Positions 46,683 to 52,819 of a DNA stretch of 52,819 nucleotides are shown here, piece by piece. Position 1 is the first letter of the stretch. Every line of letters begins with the position of its first letter. The notes under the pieces are model-generated. The model was not told where the DNA came from. It made no database searches and was given only the letters and a program-made list of their open reading frames with translations. Origin of the DNA: an uncultured Desulfosporosinus sp. GTDB taxonomy: Bacteria; Bacillota; Desulfitobacteriia; Desulfitobacteriales; Desulfitobacteriaceae. Location: positions 1-52,819 of the forward strand of contig CAKMJS010000049.1 of NCBI GenBank assembly GCA_927405585.1, read 5' to 3'. The position numbers and the translations under genes were made by a program.

Positions 46683-47486
46683 ATGGAACCACAAAGACGA
46701 TTAGTGGAGCCGTTTTGTTTTCCGGGAAATCGTGTTGGCTGCTTGCTCATTCATGGATTTTCGGGATCTCCTTCAGAGATGCGCTGGTTGGGCGAACGTC
46801 TGGCTAAGTATGGGTGGACGGTCCATGGAATACGACTTTCAGGACATGGAACAACTCCAGAAGATATGGCAAAGACTTGCTGGGAGGACTGGGCTAAAGA
46901 CACAGAAGCCGGAGTCATAGAACTAAGAAAGACGTGCGACACTGTCATCGGGATCGGTCTCTCTATGGGGGGATTGCTTACACTGCATTTGGCGACGCTT
47001 GGCCTGATCGACGGGATTGTTGCGATGAATGCACCTATGGTACTTGCAGATAGAAGAACCCGTTATATCCAGCTTGTTCGACCATTTATGACGTTTGTAA
47101 GAAAACGTCGCATACCACCGTCACTAGCAAACCTTACACGAATCCAAAAATCAACAGGATCGGTGACTGAGACGACGTCAGCACTTGAGCGCTTTGTATA
47201 TGAACGGATTCCGGTAGATAGTCTGATTTCCCTTAACAGAGGGATTCGTCAAGTGCGCTGCAACCTTTCTAAGATTACATGCCCTGCCTTACTGATGCAA
47301 AGTAGGAAGGACTTTACAGTAAACCCTGTTAGTGTTCAAATCATTCAGAAGCAAATTGAGCACGTGAATCCTAGTGTCCACTATTGGGAAAACTCCGGGC
47401 ATATCCTTACGCTTGGACGGGAGCGAGAAGAAGTCGCATTAAAAGTTCATGAATTTCTTTTGGAGTTCAAGGCACAGGGGTCATGA
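46683..47486 (+). CDS. Carboxylesterase, alpha/beta hydrolase (Est30-like)
   Basis: 267 residues. Oxyanion region LLIHGFSGSPSEM (21-33); nucleophile S94 in GIGLSMGG; acid D210 in QSRKDFTV; base H240 in ENSGHILT. Together these match the small carboxylesterases of Gram-positives whose gene usually lies between secG and rnr-smpB. No rnr gene is present between it and smpB here. Start ATG 46683 after GGGAGGGC. Confidence 0.92.
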   Translation: MEPQRRLVEPFCFPGNRVGCLLIHGFSGSPSEMRWLGERLAKYGWTVHGIRLSGHGTTPEDMAKTCWEDWAKDTEAGVIELRKTCDTVIGIGLSMGGLLTLHLATLGLIDGIVAMNAPMVLADRRTRYIQLVRPFMTFVRKRRIPPSLANLTRIQKSTGSVTETTSALERFVYERIPVDSLISLNRGIRQVRCNLSKITCPALLMQSRKDFTVNPVSVQIIQKQIEHVNPSVHYWENSGHILTLGREREEVALKVHEFLLEFKAQGS

Positions 47487-47667
47487 GCGTAGTCGAAAAA
47501 ATAATTATAGAAGCCACTTTTGGGAGAAGAGTTCTACTTTTTCTGGAATTGGATCTTTGATTTAGTGGAAGCGAATGGAGTATTCGAAAAGTAGCCATGA
47601 TTAAGATGTTCTTGGTATAAAAAGGTAATTTATAGTATAATAAGACTAAGTGGGAGGAGGAATCATT

Positions 47668-48138
47668 ATGCCCTCAGAAGGAATAAAAATCGTCTCAGAA
47701 AATCGTAAAGCGTTCCACGATTACTTTATCGAAGATAGAGTTGAGGCTGGAATTGTTCTTACTGGGACAGAAATAAAATCGATCCGTAACGGGAAGGTCA
47801 ACTTAAAGGACAGTTACGCTCGTATTAGCAATGGCGAAGTTTGGGTTCATCAGATGCATATCAGCCCCTATGAGCAGGGTAATCGATTTAATCATGACCC
47901 ACTGCGGCCACGTAAATTACTATTGCACCGTACAGAAATAAATAAGTTAGTAGGAAAAATCCAGCTTCAAGGCTTGACTCTTCTCCCGATTAAGATTTAT
48001 TTAAAGAACGGCATGGCCAAAGTAGAGTTGGCGGTCGGTCAAGGAAAGAAAAATTATGATAAGCGTCAAGTCCTTGCTGAAAGAGAAGGGAAACGCGATA
48101 TAGAACGAGCGCTAAGAGATCGCAATAAAGCTTATTAA
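47668..48138 (+). CDS. smpB: SsrA-binding protein SmpB
   Basis: 156 residues. OB-fold protein that carries tmRNA to stalled ribosomes: [68 protein letters not shown], and a basic C-terminal tail ([20 protein letters not shown]) that enters the mRNA channel. ATG 47668 after GGGAGGAGGAATC. Its RNA partner ssrA is 94 nt downstream. Confidence 0.97.
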   Translation: MPSEGIKIVSENRKAFHDYFIEDRVEAGIVLTGTEIKSIRNGKVNLKDSYARISNGEVWVHQMHISPYEQGNRFNHDPLRPRKLLLHRTEINKLVGKIQLQGLTLLPIKIYLKNGMAKVELAVGQGKKNYDKRQVLAEREGKRDIERALRDRNKAY

Positions 48139-48182
48139 TAAGGATTTTCCATAAAAAAGTAATAATACCAATGATATTAACC

Positions 48183-48210
48183 TTGGATTTGAGCTCAGAT
48201 ATGTTATACT
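48183..48210 (+). promoter_or_regulatory. Sigma-A-type promoter of ssrA
   Basis: TTGGAT (48183-48188), 16-bp spacer, TATACT (48205-48210). Transcription would start near 48217, about 15 nt before the mature tmRNA 5' end, leaving a short leader for RNase P. Confidence 0.6.
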
Positions 48211-48231
48211 ATGGTTATAGATCACTCACAT

Positions 48232-48582
48232 GGGGGCGTTCTAGACTCGCTCGGAGAAGTGGTGGCATGAGTTGCGCGTCGAGATTCCACCTGGTCTCGT
48301 TAAACGGTGGACTTAATAGTTAACGAAGACAATTACGCTCTAGCTGCTTAAGTGCCGCTAGCATCCTGCCTTCAGAACCTACGATGAAGAACCAGGGTGT
48401 CAATTAAGTAGGACGCTCTAATGTCAATGCTCGGAGACATTAGCTAAGATTATCGAGCTAGCCTGAAATGAATCCTTGCCTTTAGGAGTCAAGACTGGCG
48501 AACTTTAAATTAAAGGACACACGCGTAGACGCTTTTGTGGTTGCTCTTCGATACAGGGGTGCAAATCCCCTCGCCTCCGCCA
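48232..48582 (+). ncRNA. ssrA: tmRNA (SsrA)
   Basis: 351 nt. The 5' end GGGGGCG pairs with CGCCTCC before the discriminator G and an encoded CCA (580-582 of this kb). The T arm is AGGGG-TGCAAAT-CCCCT. The tag frame GTT AAC GAA GAC AAT TAC GCT CTA GCT GCT TAA (48319-48351) gives VNEDNYALAA, ending in the protease-recognised ALAA. A tmRNA normally resumes on an alanine or glycine codon; here the frame suggests GUU (valine). It rescues stalled ribosomes with SmpB. A terminator follows at 48610. Confidence 0.95.
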
Positions 48583-48609
48583 TAACATAACTCAATAATT
48601 GATACAATT

Positions 48610-48636
48610 GAAAGCCCGCCATTGGCGGGCTTTTCA
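48610..48636 (+). terminator. Terminator of ssrA
   Basis: AAAGCCCGCC-att-GGCGGGCTTTT. Confidence 0.9.
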
Positions 48637-49115
48637 GCGTTTTGGAGTAGATTAAGCATTGTGTATGACGATGATTTTTGTGTTTTTGCACCCTTATCGT
48701 TGAAAGATGCACCCCCCCTGAGGTGAAAACTACCTTTCGTTAAAAAGTATAGGCATCGTTAAAAGGTATAATCTGATAGAGGGTAAAAAAATAAATGTTG
48801 AAAAAAGGAATTTAAGAAGTATGCGTAGAACGAAATCACTTAGACGAAGTCTATCGAAAAGAAAATCTTAGCAAGGTCGGGATTGAGATAACGTATGAAA
48901 TGTTGTTATCTATGTATTAAAGGGTGTATGACAAATGAACTGCATCTTTTTTGTGTTTACACAGAATGCTATGATGCCTCCAGGGGTGAATACCAAGGGA
49001 ATTATCAATTATGAATAGAGAAAGAATTTAGGAAGCAGGGCGTTCGGATTAAAAGCAAACTGATTTTATCGCTTTATGGCAATCATCTGCTACAGAGAGG
49101 GTGGGTATAGAGTAT
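48637..49115. other. Start of accessory tail, no intact gene
   Basis: About 480 AT-rich bases. A start-less frame 48816-48920 reads EVCVERNHLDEVYRKENLSK VGIEITYEMLLSMY (shown in two parts) to a stop and has coding-like composition, so it may be the tail of a lost gene. I could not find a second copy of the tmRNA 3' end that would mark an attachment site within this window. Confidence 0.4.
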
Positions 49116-50045
49116 ATGAAGAACAAAAATATCCAGTATTGCCGTGCAGAAAATCTGATAAAACACAGCAATATCTTTAATGGCGATGCAGGTGGCGGAG
49201 TTTTCAGAGGAAAATCCTACCCATTTATTTTGCAGGATGGGAATAACAATTTGTTTGCGCAATCAAGAAATGCTATGTGTGATTATTTTAAAAAGAATAG
49301 AATCGCTTGGTGGAATGGCAAACTTACAAACCATACTCTTTCCTCACAGGTTGCATGTCTGAACCACTTGTTCCCGATACGAGAAGACAAAAAAGCCGTT
49401 TTATCCATTGTAAAGAAGATTTGTCCTGATATTACGGATGTTTTATTGCTTACAACCGACAAGCACATGCCAGCTTACATACAGTTCGAAGCAGTCAGTG
49501 ATGTTGACCACCTCAATGAGATGAATTCAACAAGGGGAAGCAACTGCACATCAGTCGATGCGTTGATTTACGGTGTGCATAAAGGTGGCCGAAAGATCCT
49601 TTTCCCGATAGAGTGGAAATATGTCGAGGCATACGGTAACGAAAACAAGGCAAGTGGTGATAAGGGGGTAATCCGCAAATCGCGCTATACCGAATTGATA
49701 AATCAATCTGCTCAATTAAAAGCCGTTTCCTATGATACTTATTATTTTGAACCCTTTTATCAGCTGATGCGGCAGACAATCTGGGCAGAACAGATGATTA
49801 GACATAGGAATACCGAAACAATTGATGCCGATGACTATATCCACATTCATGTGATACCGGATGAGAATAATGAGCTGTTAAATAAAACCTATCCTTACAG
49901 CGGCAAGGGGATGGAGGAAACCTGGCGCGCTTGCTTGAAAGATCAGAGCAAGTACATCATTATCCCACCGAGTGAATTGCTTGCTCCTGTCATTGATAGG
50001 CAATACGGTGCTCTGCTTGAATACCTTGAAAATCGGTATTGGTGA
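49116..50045 (+). CDS. PD-(D/E)XK-type nuclease, PGN_0703-like restriction-endonuclease family
   Basis: 309 residues. The likely active site is D148 in TSVDALIYG followed by E166-W-K168 in FPIEWKYVE, the D...ExK pattern of PD-(D/E)XK nucleases. The N-terminal part (KIKH.., ARNAMCDYFKKNRIAWWNGK-like stretch at 51-70) and the overall layout resemble PGN_0703-like putative restriction endonucleases. No methyltransferase is next to it. Start ATG 49116; GTG 49101 is possible but touches its own RBS. First intact gene downstream of tmRNA. A defence or element-associated role is inference from context. Confidence 0.6.
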   Translation: MKNKNIQYCRAENLIKHSNIFNGDAGGGVFRGKSYPFILQDGNNNLFAQSRNAMCDYFKKNRIAWWNGKLTNHTLSSQVACLNHLFPIREDKKAVLSIVKKICPDITDVLLLTTDKHMPAYIQFEAVSDVDHLNEMNSTRGSNCTSVDALIYGVHKGGRKILFPIEWKYVEAYGNENKASGDKGVIRKSRYTELINQSAQLKAVSYDTYYFEPFYQLMRQTIWAEQMIRHRNTETIDADDYIHIHVIPDENNELLNKTYPYSGKGMEETWRACLKDQSKYIIIPPSELLAPVIDRQYGALLEYLENRYW

Positions 50046-50095
50046 GACAATTTCTGCAAGCAAATACATTCTTCAAAGAAATGGAGAGCAAATAA

Positions 50096-50236
50096 GTGGT
50101 AAATCAATTAAACATCCTCATAAAAATACCTGAGTGTACAGATAAAATCAAATGCTTAATGCAATGGAATGCTAAACAGGGGGAATTATTTTGCCCTAAA
50201 GCATTGGATGAAATGGCTAGCTATTTGAATAGCTGA
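50096..50236 (+). CDS. Small ORF, 46 aa, unknown
   Basis: GTG start with GGAGAG 10 nt upstream, 50 nt after the nuclease gene. The product reads MVNQLNILIKIPECTDKIKC, LMQWNAKQGELFCPKALDEM, ASYLNS; two cysteine pairs are not arranged as a zinc finger. I do not recognise it. Its end is followed immediately by decayed frames, so it may itself be a remnant. Confidence 0.4.
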   Translation: MVNQLNILIKIPECTDKIKCLMQWNAKQGELFCPKALDEMASYLNS

Positions 50237-50381
50237 GCAAAAGGATGCTGATTAAGGAATCGTAGAACACAACGATATTCAGTGGCGCACTCTGGGTGAA
50301 ATAATGGAATTGACCCAGTTCCATGCTGATAATAAGATGCTCAATCTTGCAGCAGATGAAATACGAAATATGATTTTATAG
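50232..50381 (+). pseudogene. Decayed small frame with internal stop
   Basis: The frame reads AEQKDAD, an in-frame TAA (50253-50255), then GIVEHNDIQWRTLGEIMELT and QFHADNKMLNLAADEIRNMI L before a TAG. Composition is coding-like but there is no start with an RBS. Identity unknown. Confidence 0.4.
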
Positions 50382-50390
50382 GAGCGCAAT

Positions 50391-50643
50391 ATGAAACTGA
50401 GCTTTAGTTTGAAAAATATATAGGCAAGTTTAGAAGCTGATGTTGAAGGGCTTGTGGAAAAAGGCCTTGAACATAAGGCTAAAAATCCTGCTAAGAAGAC
50501 AAGATACCAAATTAAGCAGGAGGAAAAGCGAAAGAACGAAGAGCTTAAACATAAACAATTTAATGCAAGGAATGCTGATTTTACTCGGCATCGCTGTGTT
50601 TGCACTGATAATCGGAATTATTGGAAAGATTTTTGGAATATAA
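50391..50643 (+). pseudogene. Broken small membrane protein gene
   Basis: ATG 50391 with AGGAGC upstream starts MKLSFSLKNI, meets TAG at 50421, continues in the same frame ASLEADVEGLVEKGLEHKAK and a charged coiled-coil-like part to KHKQ, then only makes sense in the +1 frame as NLMQGMLILLGIAVFALIIG IIGKIFGI (membrane helix) ending TAA 50643. So one nonsense codon and one frameshift near 50560. A readthrough of frame 1 would fuse into the next gene, which has its own start. Confidence 0.6.
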
Positions 50644-50714
50644 GAGAATCAATTCGCGGAATTTACAAGGGCTCTAATGTAAGAAATATCTTTCTTAATA
50701 ATAGGAGGTTAATC

Positions 50715-51503
50715 ATGAGAAAACCTGCAAAAATGTTAGGAGAAAAATATGGTCTCAAATCTCAAGAAATGAACTATATTCTGAAGGAAGAAGGCTACCT
50801 GAGCGGCGATACCGGAGAATACGCTGTAACCGATAAAGGTTCACCTTTTGCCGAAGAAAAGGATTTCCATTGCGGAACGGGAGGTTATGCGCATTATAAC
50901 CCTTTTTGGACCACAAGAACATGGGATGAAAGCATCGAAAATGAACTTAATGTCACAGCTGATATGAAAGAAGCTGCAAGAAATGCTGTGGCTAAAGCAA
51001 GAAGACAGCATTGGAATGATATAAAAGCAGCAAGAGCTGAAGCTGATGCAGCCTTTTTGAAAAGAAACGAACAAAATGATGAGAACGACAATGCATCAGA
51101 TGAATCTTCCGAAGATGACTCAAACCTATTAATAGCAGGATTAATAATCGGAGGGCTAATAGTATTGGGATATGGTGTATATAAAGCAGTTCCGCATGTC
51201 GTTAAATGGTGGGAAGATAGTGTTACACCTAAACTTACCGGAAAAAAGGCTGAAAAGAATATGATTTGTCCTTCCTGCGGTGATACATTGAAAACAGATG
51301 ATAAAACGGCCGTTTGGAAATGTGAAAAGTGCAATTATTCTATTTCTGAAAAAGCTCTGAGTAATGGTGAGGTTTTCTGGTTTTGTGACAAATGCGAGGC
51401 CTTTATGAATACTCAGAAAGGTTTTGACCCCGAAAGTGGCCATTGTACATGCTCAAAATGTGGCTTTGACAATGATGTTACAGGCGCCAATATCAATGAA
51501 TAA
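50715..51503 (+). CDS. Winged-helix-like / transmembrane / double zinc-ribbon protein
   Basis: 262 residues from ATG 50715, fixed by AGGAGG 6 nt upstream. N-terminal block KMLGEKYGLKSQEMNYILKE EGYL (about 6-30) and YAVTDKGSPFAEEK look like a small winged-helix or phage-antirepressor-type DNA-binding module; GGYAHYNPFWTTRTWDE follows. Residues about 84-120 are helical and charged, 121-136 acidic. One membrane helix spans about 137-158. The C-terminal part has two zinc ribbons: C185/C188/C203/C206 and C224/C227/C246/C249. I know similar uncharacterised clostridial proteins but no function. A terminator follows. Confidence 0.6.
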   Translation: MRKPAKMLGEKYGLKSQEMNYILKEEGYLSGDTGEYAVTDKGSPFAEEKDFHCGTGGYAHYNPFWTTRTWDESIENELNVTADMKEAARNAVAKARRQHWNDIKAARAEADAAFLKRNEQNDENDNASDESSEDDSNLLIAGLIIGGLIVLGYGVYKAVPHVVKWWEDSVTPKLTGKKAEKNMICPSCGDTLKTDDKTAVWKCEKCNYSISEKALSNGEVFWFCDKCEAFMNTQKGFDPESGHCTCSKCGFDNDVTGANINE

Positions 51504-51504
51504 G

Positions 51505-51545
51505 AAAAAAGCCCTGCCGACCGTAATGGTTAGCAGGGTTTCGTG
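51505..51545 (+). terminator. Terminator after the zinc-ribbon protein gene
   Basis: GCCCTGC pairs with GCAGGGTT over a 15-nt loop, with A-run before and TTTCG after. Confidence 0.65.
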
Positions 51546-51609
51546 CTATACGGGATTATCACTTAATATCAATGCTAACACCGGACTTGAATTCCACGGT
51601 GAATTCGTA

Positions 51610-51762
51610 CTCAAGCGAACGCAGCACGTAGGCGTTACTTCATTGTAAGATTAGTTTGAGCTGTATGTTCCCACGGACAGGGCACGTTGGCGTTACTTCA
51701 CTGAAGGTTTTTTAGAGTTCTGTTCCCGCGGACAAGGCACGTTGAGGTAGTAGTTCTCCTGA
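51610..51762 (+). repeat. Three tandem-like repeats of GCACGT(T/A)GGCGTTACTTCA
   Basis: Unit 1 at 51624 (GCACGTAGGCGTTACTTCA), unit 2 at 51682 (GCACGTTGGCGTTACTTCA), unit 3 at 51737 (GCACGTTGAGGTAGTAG, diverged). Periods are 58 and 55 bp. Units 2 and 3 also share the leader TGTTCCC(A/G)CGGACA(G/A)G. No array-like spacer pattern of CRISPR length and no cas gene. Confidence 0.65.
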
Positions 51763-52110
51763 AAAAAACAGCCAGGAGCTAAAGTTCTCAGCAAACAAAT
51801 TAAAATGATGGAAAAGGAAGCATTAAAACTTGAAATACAACTGCCAGAAAGACCTCCATCTTCATTGACAACTCCTATAGACCCTGAAACCATAGAGGAT
51901 AGCTTCATGTATCAGTTAATATTTAAAGGGATAGACGATTCCGTAGATCTACATATAAGAGCTGTAATAAATACTCTGCGGAATGACCCTTTGCGCAAGA
52001 TTTTTTTAAATTTATATAAAGAAGAATTAAATATACATGATAAGATTATTAAGTATGGAAAGATGAAAGGATGGGCTCTAGTACCACCTATTTATGTTGA
52101 ACCAACTTAA
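51763..52110 (+). pseudogene. Truncated DUF3231 / coat-F-like spore protein
   Basis: The open frame from 51763 (after a TGA) reads KKQPGAKVLSKQIKMMEKEA, LKLEIQLPERPPSS... and ends with DPLRKIFLNLYKEELNIHDK then YGKMKGWALVPPIYVEPT. The final KxGKxKGWxxxPPxY pattern is typical of DUF3231/coat-F-type proteins of sporeformers, which are longer and usually have two such helical halves. Homology-looking residues continue upstream of the ATG at 51805, so the gene has lost its 5' part. The 101-codon frame from 51805 could still be translated but has a weak RBS. Confidence 0.6.
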
Positions 52111-52168
52111 TTATTCGGGGGGAGTTCATCCATATCCCCAGCAACTGCAACAGAAAAACAAAGCTTAA

Positions 52169-52342
52169 CCGGTGCCAGGAGCTATTAAACGTTGTGCTAG
52201 TAAAAATGGAAGAACCAGAAACAAGTTGGGGGGAGTTATATCAAAGTTTACAGGAATTGATCTTCGAATTTGTCCCCATTGTGAAAAAGGAATGATGACG
52301 ATAAAAGAGACGCTGCATCCTAAAAATCTCACCTATCCCTAA
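52169..52342 (+). pseudogene. C-terminal remnant of an IS91-type transposase
   Basis: A start-less frame reads GAIKRCASKNGRTRNKLGG, then VISKFTGIDLRICPHCEKGM and ends with MTIKETLHPKNLTYP and TAA. FTGIDLxxCPxCxxGxM is characteristic of the C-terminal zinc-binding end of IS91/IS801-like (Y2) transposases. The catalytic part is absent upstream. Confidence 0.55.
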
Positions 52343-52640
52343 AGATTGATAGCTTAATTTTGGGATTAAAGCAGTAGGGATAGTGCAACCCTTTTGTAGG
52401 TATATACTTGAAAATTATCCATTGTTTAAATTAACCAACTAATTATTGTTTGTAAAAAACTTGATAATCCAAAATACCAGATAAGGAATATGTTTGCTTT
52501 GCGGCTTACTTTCAACTAAATTGCATCTTAAATTGAGTCTCTGAGCTTTGTTAGAAAAGTATGCTTTAATCAGCTATCTACCTTATTATAGATGGCTGAT
52601 TTTAAATACTCTCAACTTCAGAGACAATCATAAGAGTTAG
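52343..52640. other. AT-rich gap, one hairpin
   Basis: No gene visible. AATCAGCTATCTA (52568-52580) pairs with TAGATGGCTGATT followed by TTT (to 52604), a probable terminator. Confidence 0.5.
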
Positions 52641-52819
52641 GTGACATCAGGTCCATTGCAGGAAGAGTTTGGCTGGAGAGGATATATTCTGGACCGCCAG
52701 CAAGCAAGGTGGAGTGGTTTTACTTCTAATATAATAGTTGGAGCGTCTGGGGAATATGGCATCTGCCATTGTTCTATATACCCGGCGATACCATCTATTA
52801 TCAAAAGCCCTTTTGGGGA
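52641..52819 (+). pseudogene. CPBP (CAAX-type) membrane protease fragment, frameshifted, runs off the window
   Basis: From 52641 the frame reads VTSGPLQEEFGWRGYILDRQ QARWSGFTSNIIVGA with the EExxxR motif (EEFGWR) of CPBP intramembrane proteases. At about 52745 the match jumps to another frame, VWGIWHLPLFYIPGDTIYYQ KPFWG, containing the second-histidine motif WHLP. A stop codon lies directly before 52641, so the N-terminal membrane part is missing. One frameshift plus truncation; the rest lies beyond the window. Confidence 0.65.

Noticed and set aside
48541-48582. Separate tRNA gene
   Set aside because: It is the 3' half of the tRNA-like domain of tmRNA, pairing with 48232-48238.
50454-51503. 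Single 349-aa protein starting at 50454
   Set aside because: The first 87 codons are the out-of-frame remains of a separate small membrane protein gene; a perfect RBS and ATG at 50715 start the real gene.
51610-51762. CRISPR array
   Set aside because: Only three units, the third strongly diverged, unequal spacing and no cas genes.

Overview
The window looks like a chromosomal segment of a Gram-positive, spore-forming Clostridia, most probably the Desulfosporosinus/Desulfitobacterium group of Peptococcaceae. This is inferred from gene order, strong GGAGG ribosome-binding sites, frequent TTG/GTG starts, a split transketolase, sigma-54, and a spore-coat-type DUF3231 remnant. No rRNA or ordinary tRNA gene was seen; the only RNA gene identified is tmRNA.

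Layout. (1) 1-6030, metabolic odds and ends, mostly on the minus strand: PLP aminotransferase, methyltransferase, Nudix hydrolase, acyl-CoA thioesterase, GNAT acetyltransferase and an isolated hisIE. A nitrilase C-terminal remnant lies at 3062-3166. (2) 6030-18000, housekeeping: cold-shock protein, hpf, secA, prfB (with its programmed frameshift), two-subunit transketolase, then ftsE-ftsX, an EnvC-like murein hydrolase activator and a CtpA protease (division and envelope). (3) 18200-30720: PRK06851-like ATPase, HDOD protein, a periplasmic-binding-like lipoprotein, uvrB-uvrA, a HAD phosphatase, an FMN hydroxy-acid dehydrogenase with an N-terminal cysteine cluster, and an MFS exporter. (4) 31060-34170: a near-perfect sigma-54 promoter, a B12-binding radical SAM protein (DUF4080 type) and a translationally coupled solute-binding lipoprotein without permease or ATPase. 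(5) 34320-39200: rapZ-yvcK-whiA, then rpoN (sigma-54 itself). (6) 39600-48600: PilZ protein, glycolytic cluster pgk-tpiA-gpmI-eno (no gap gene), secG, carboxylesterase, smpB and ssrA (tmRNA). (7) 48600-52819, downstream of tmRNA (a common integration hotspot): an accessory tail with a PD-(D/E)XK-type nuclease, a winged-helix/TM/zinc-ribbon protein, and a string of broken genes (small membrane protein, DUF3231, IS91-type transposase end, CPBP protease).

The least ordinary part of the window is its intergenic DNA, which is full of dispersed, strongly structured repeats. R1 is a ~120-bp multi-hairpin element whose stems change in compensating fashion (16542, 34178, 40627; fragments at 13490 and 44641). 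R2 is a ~360-bp GC-rich element (39199 and, inverted and interrupted, 6144). R3 is a mosaic of CCATCCATGGCG blocks and hairpins with a GTCC(A)T loop (6201, 7738, 21727, 46455). R4 is a ~180-bp element with long terminal inverted arms that differ completely between copies while a 23-nt core keeps exactly the same spacing (24089, 41945). R5 consists of TCGAAC/TCGTGCATCG iterons, one copy of which lies in frame inside the radical SAM gene. A 17-unit AAAGAC/GAAGAC microsatellite lies before the FMN dehydrogenase. All calls come from reading the sequence; no database search was possible.
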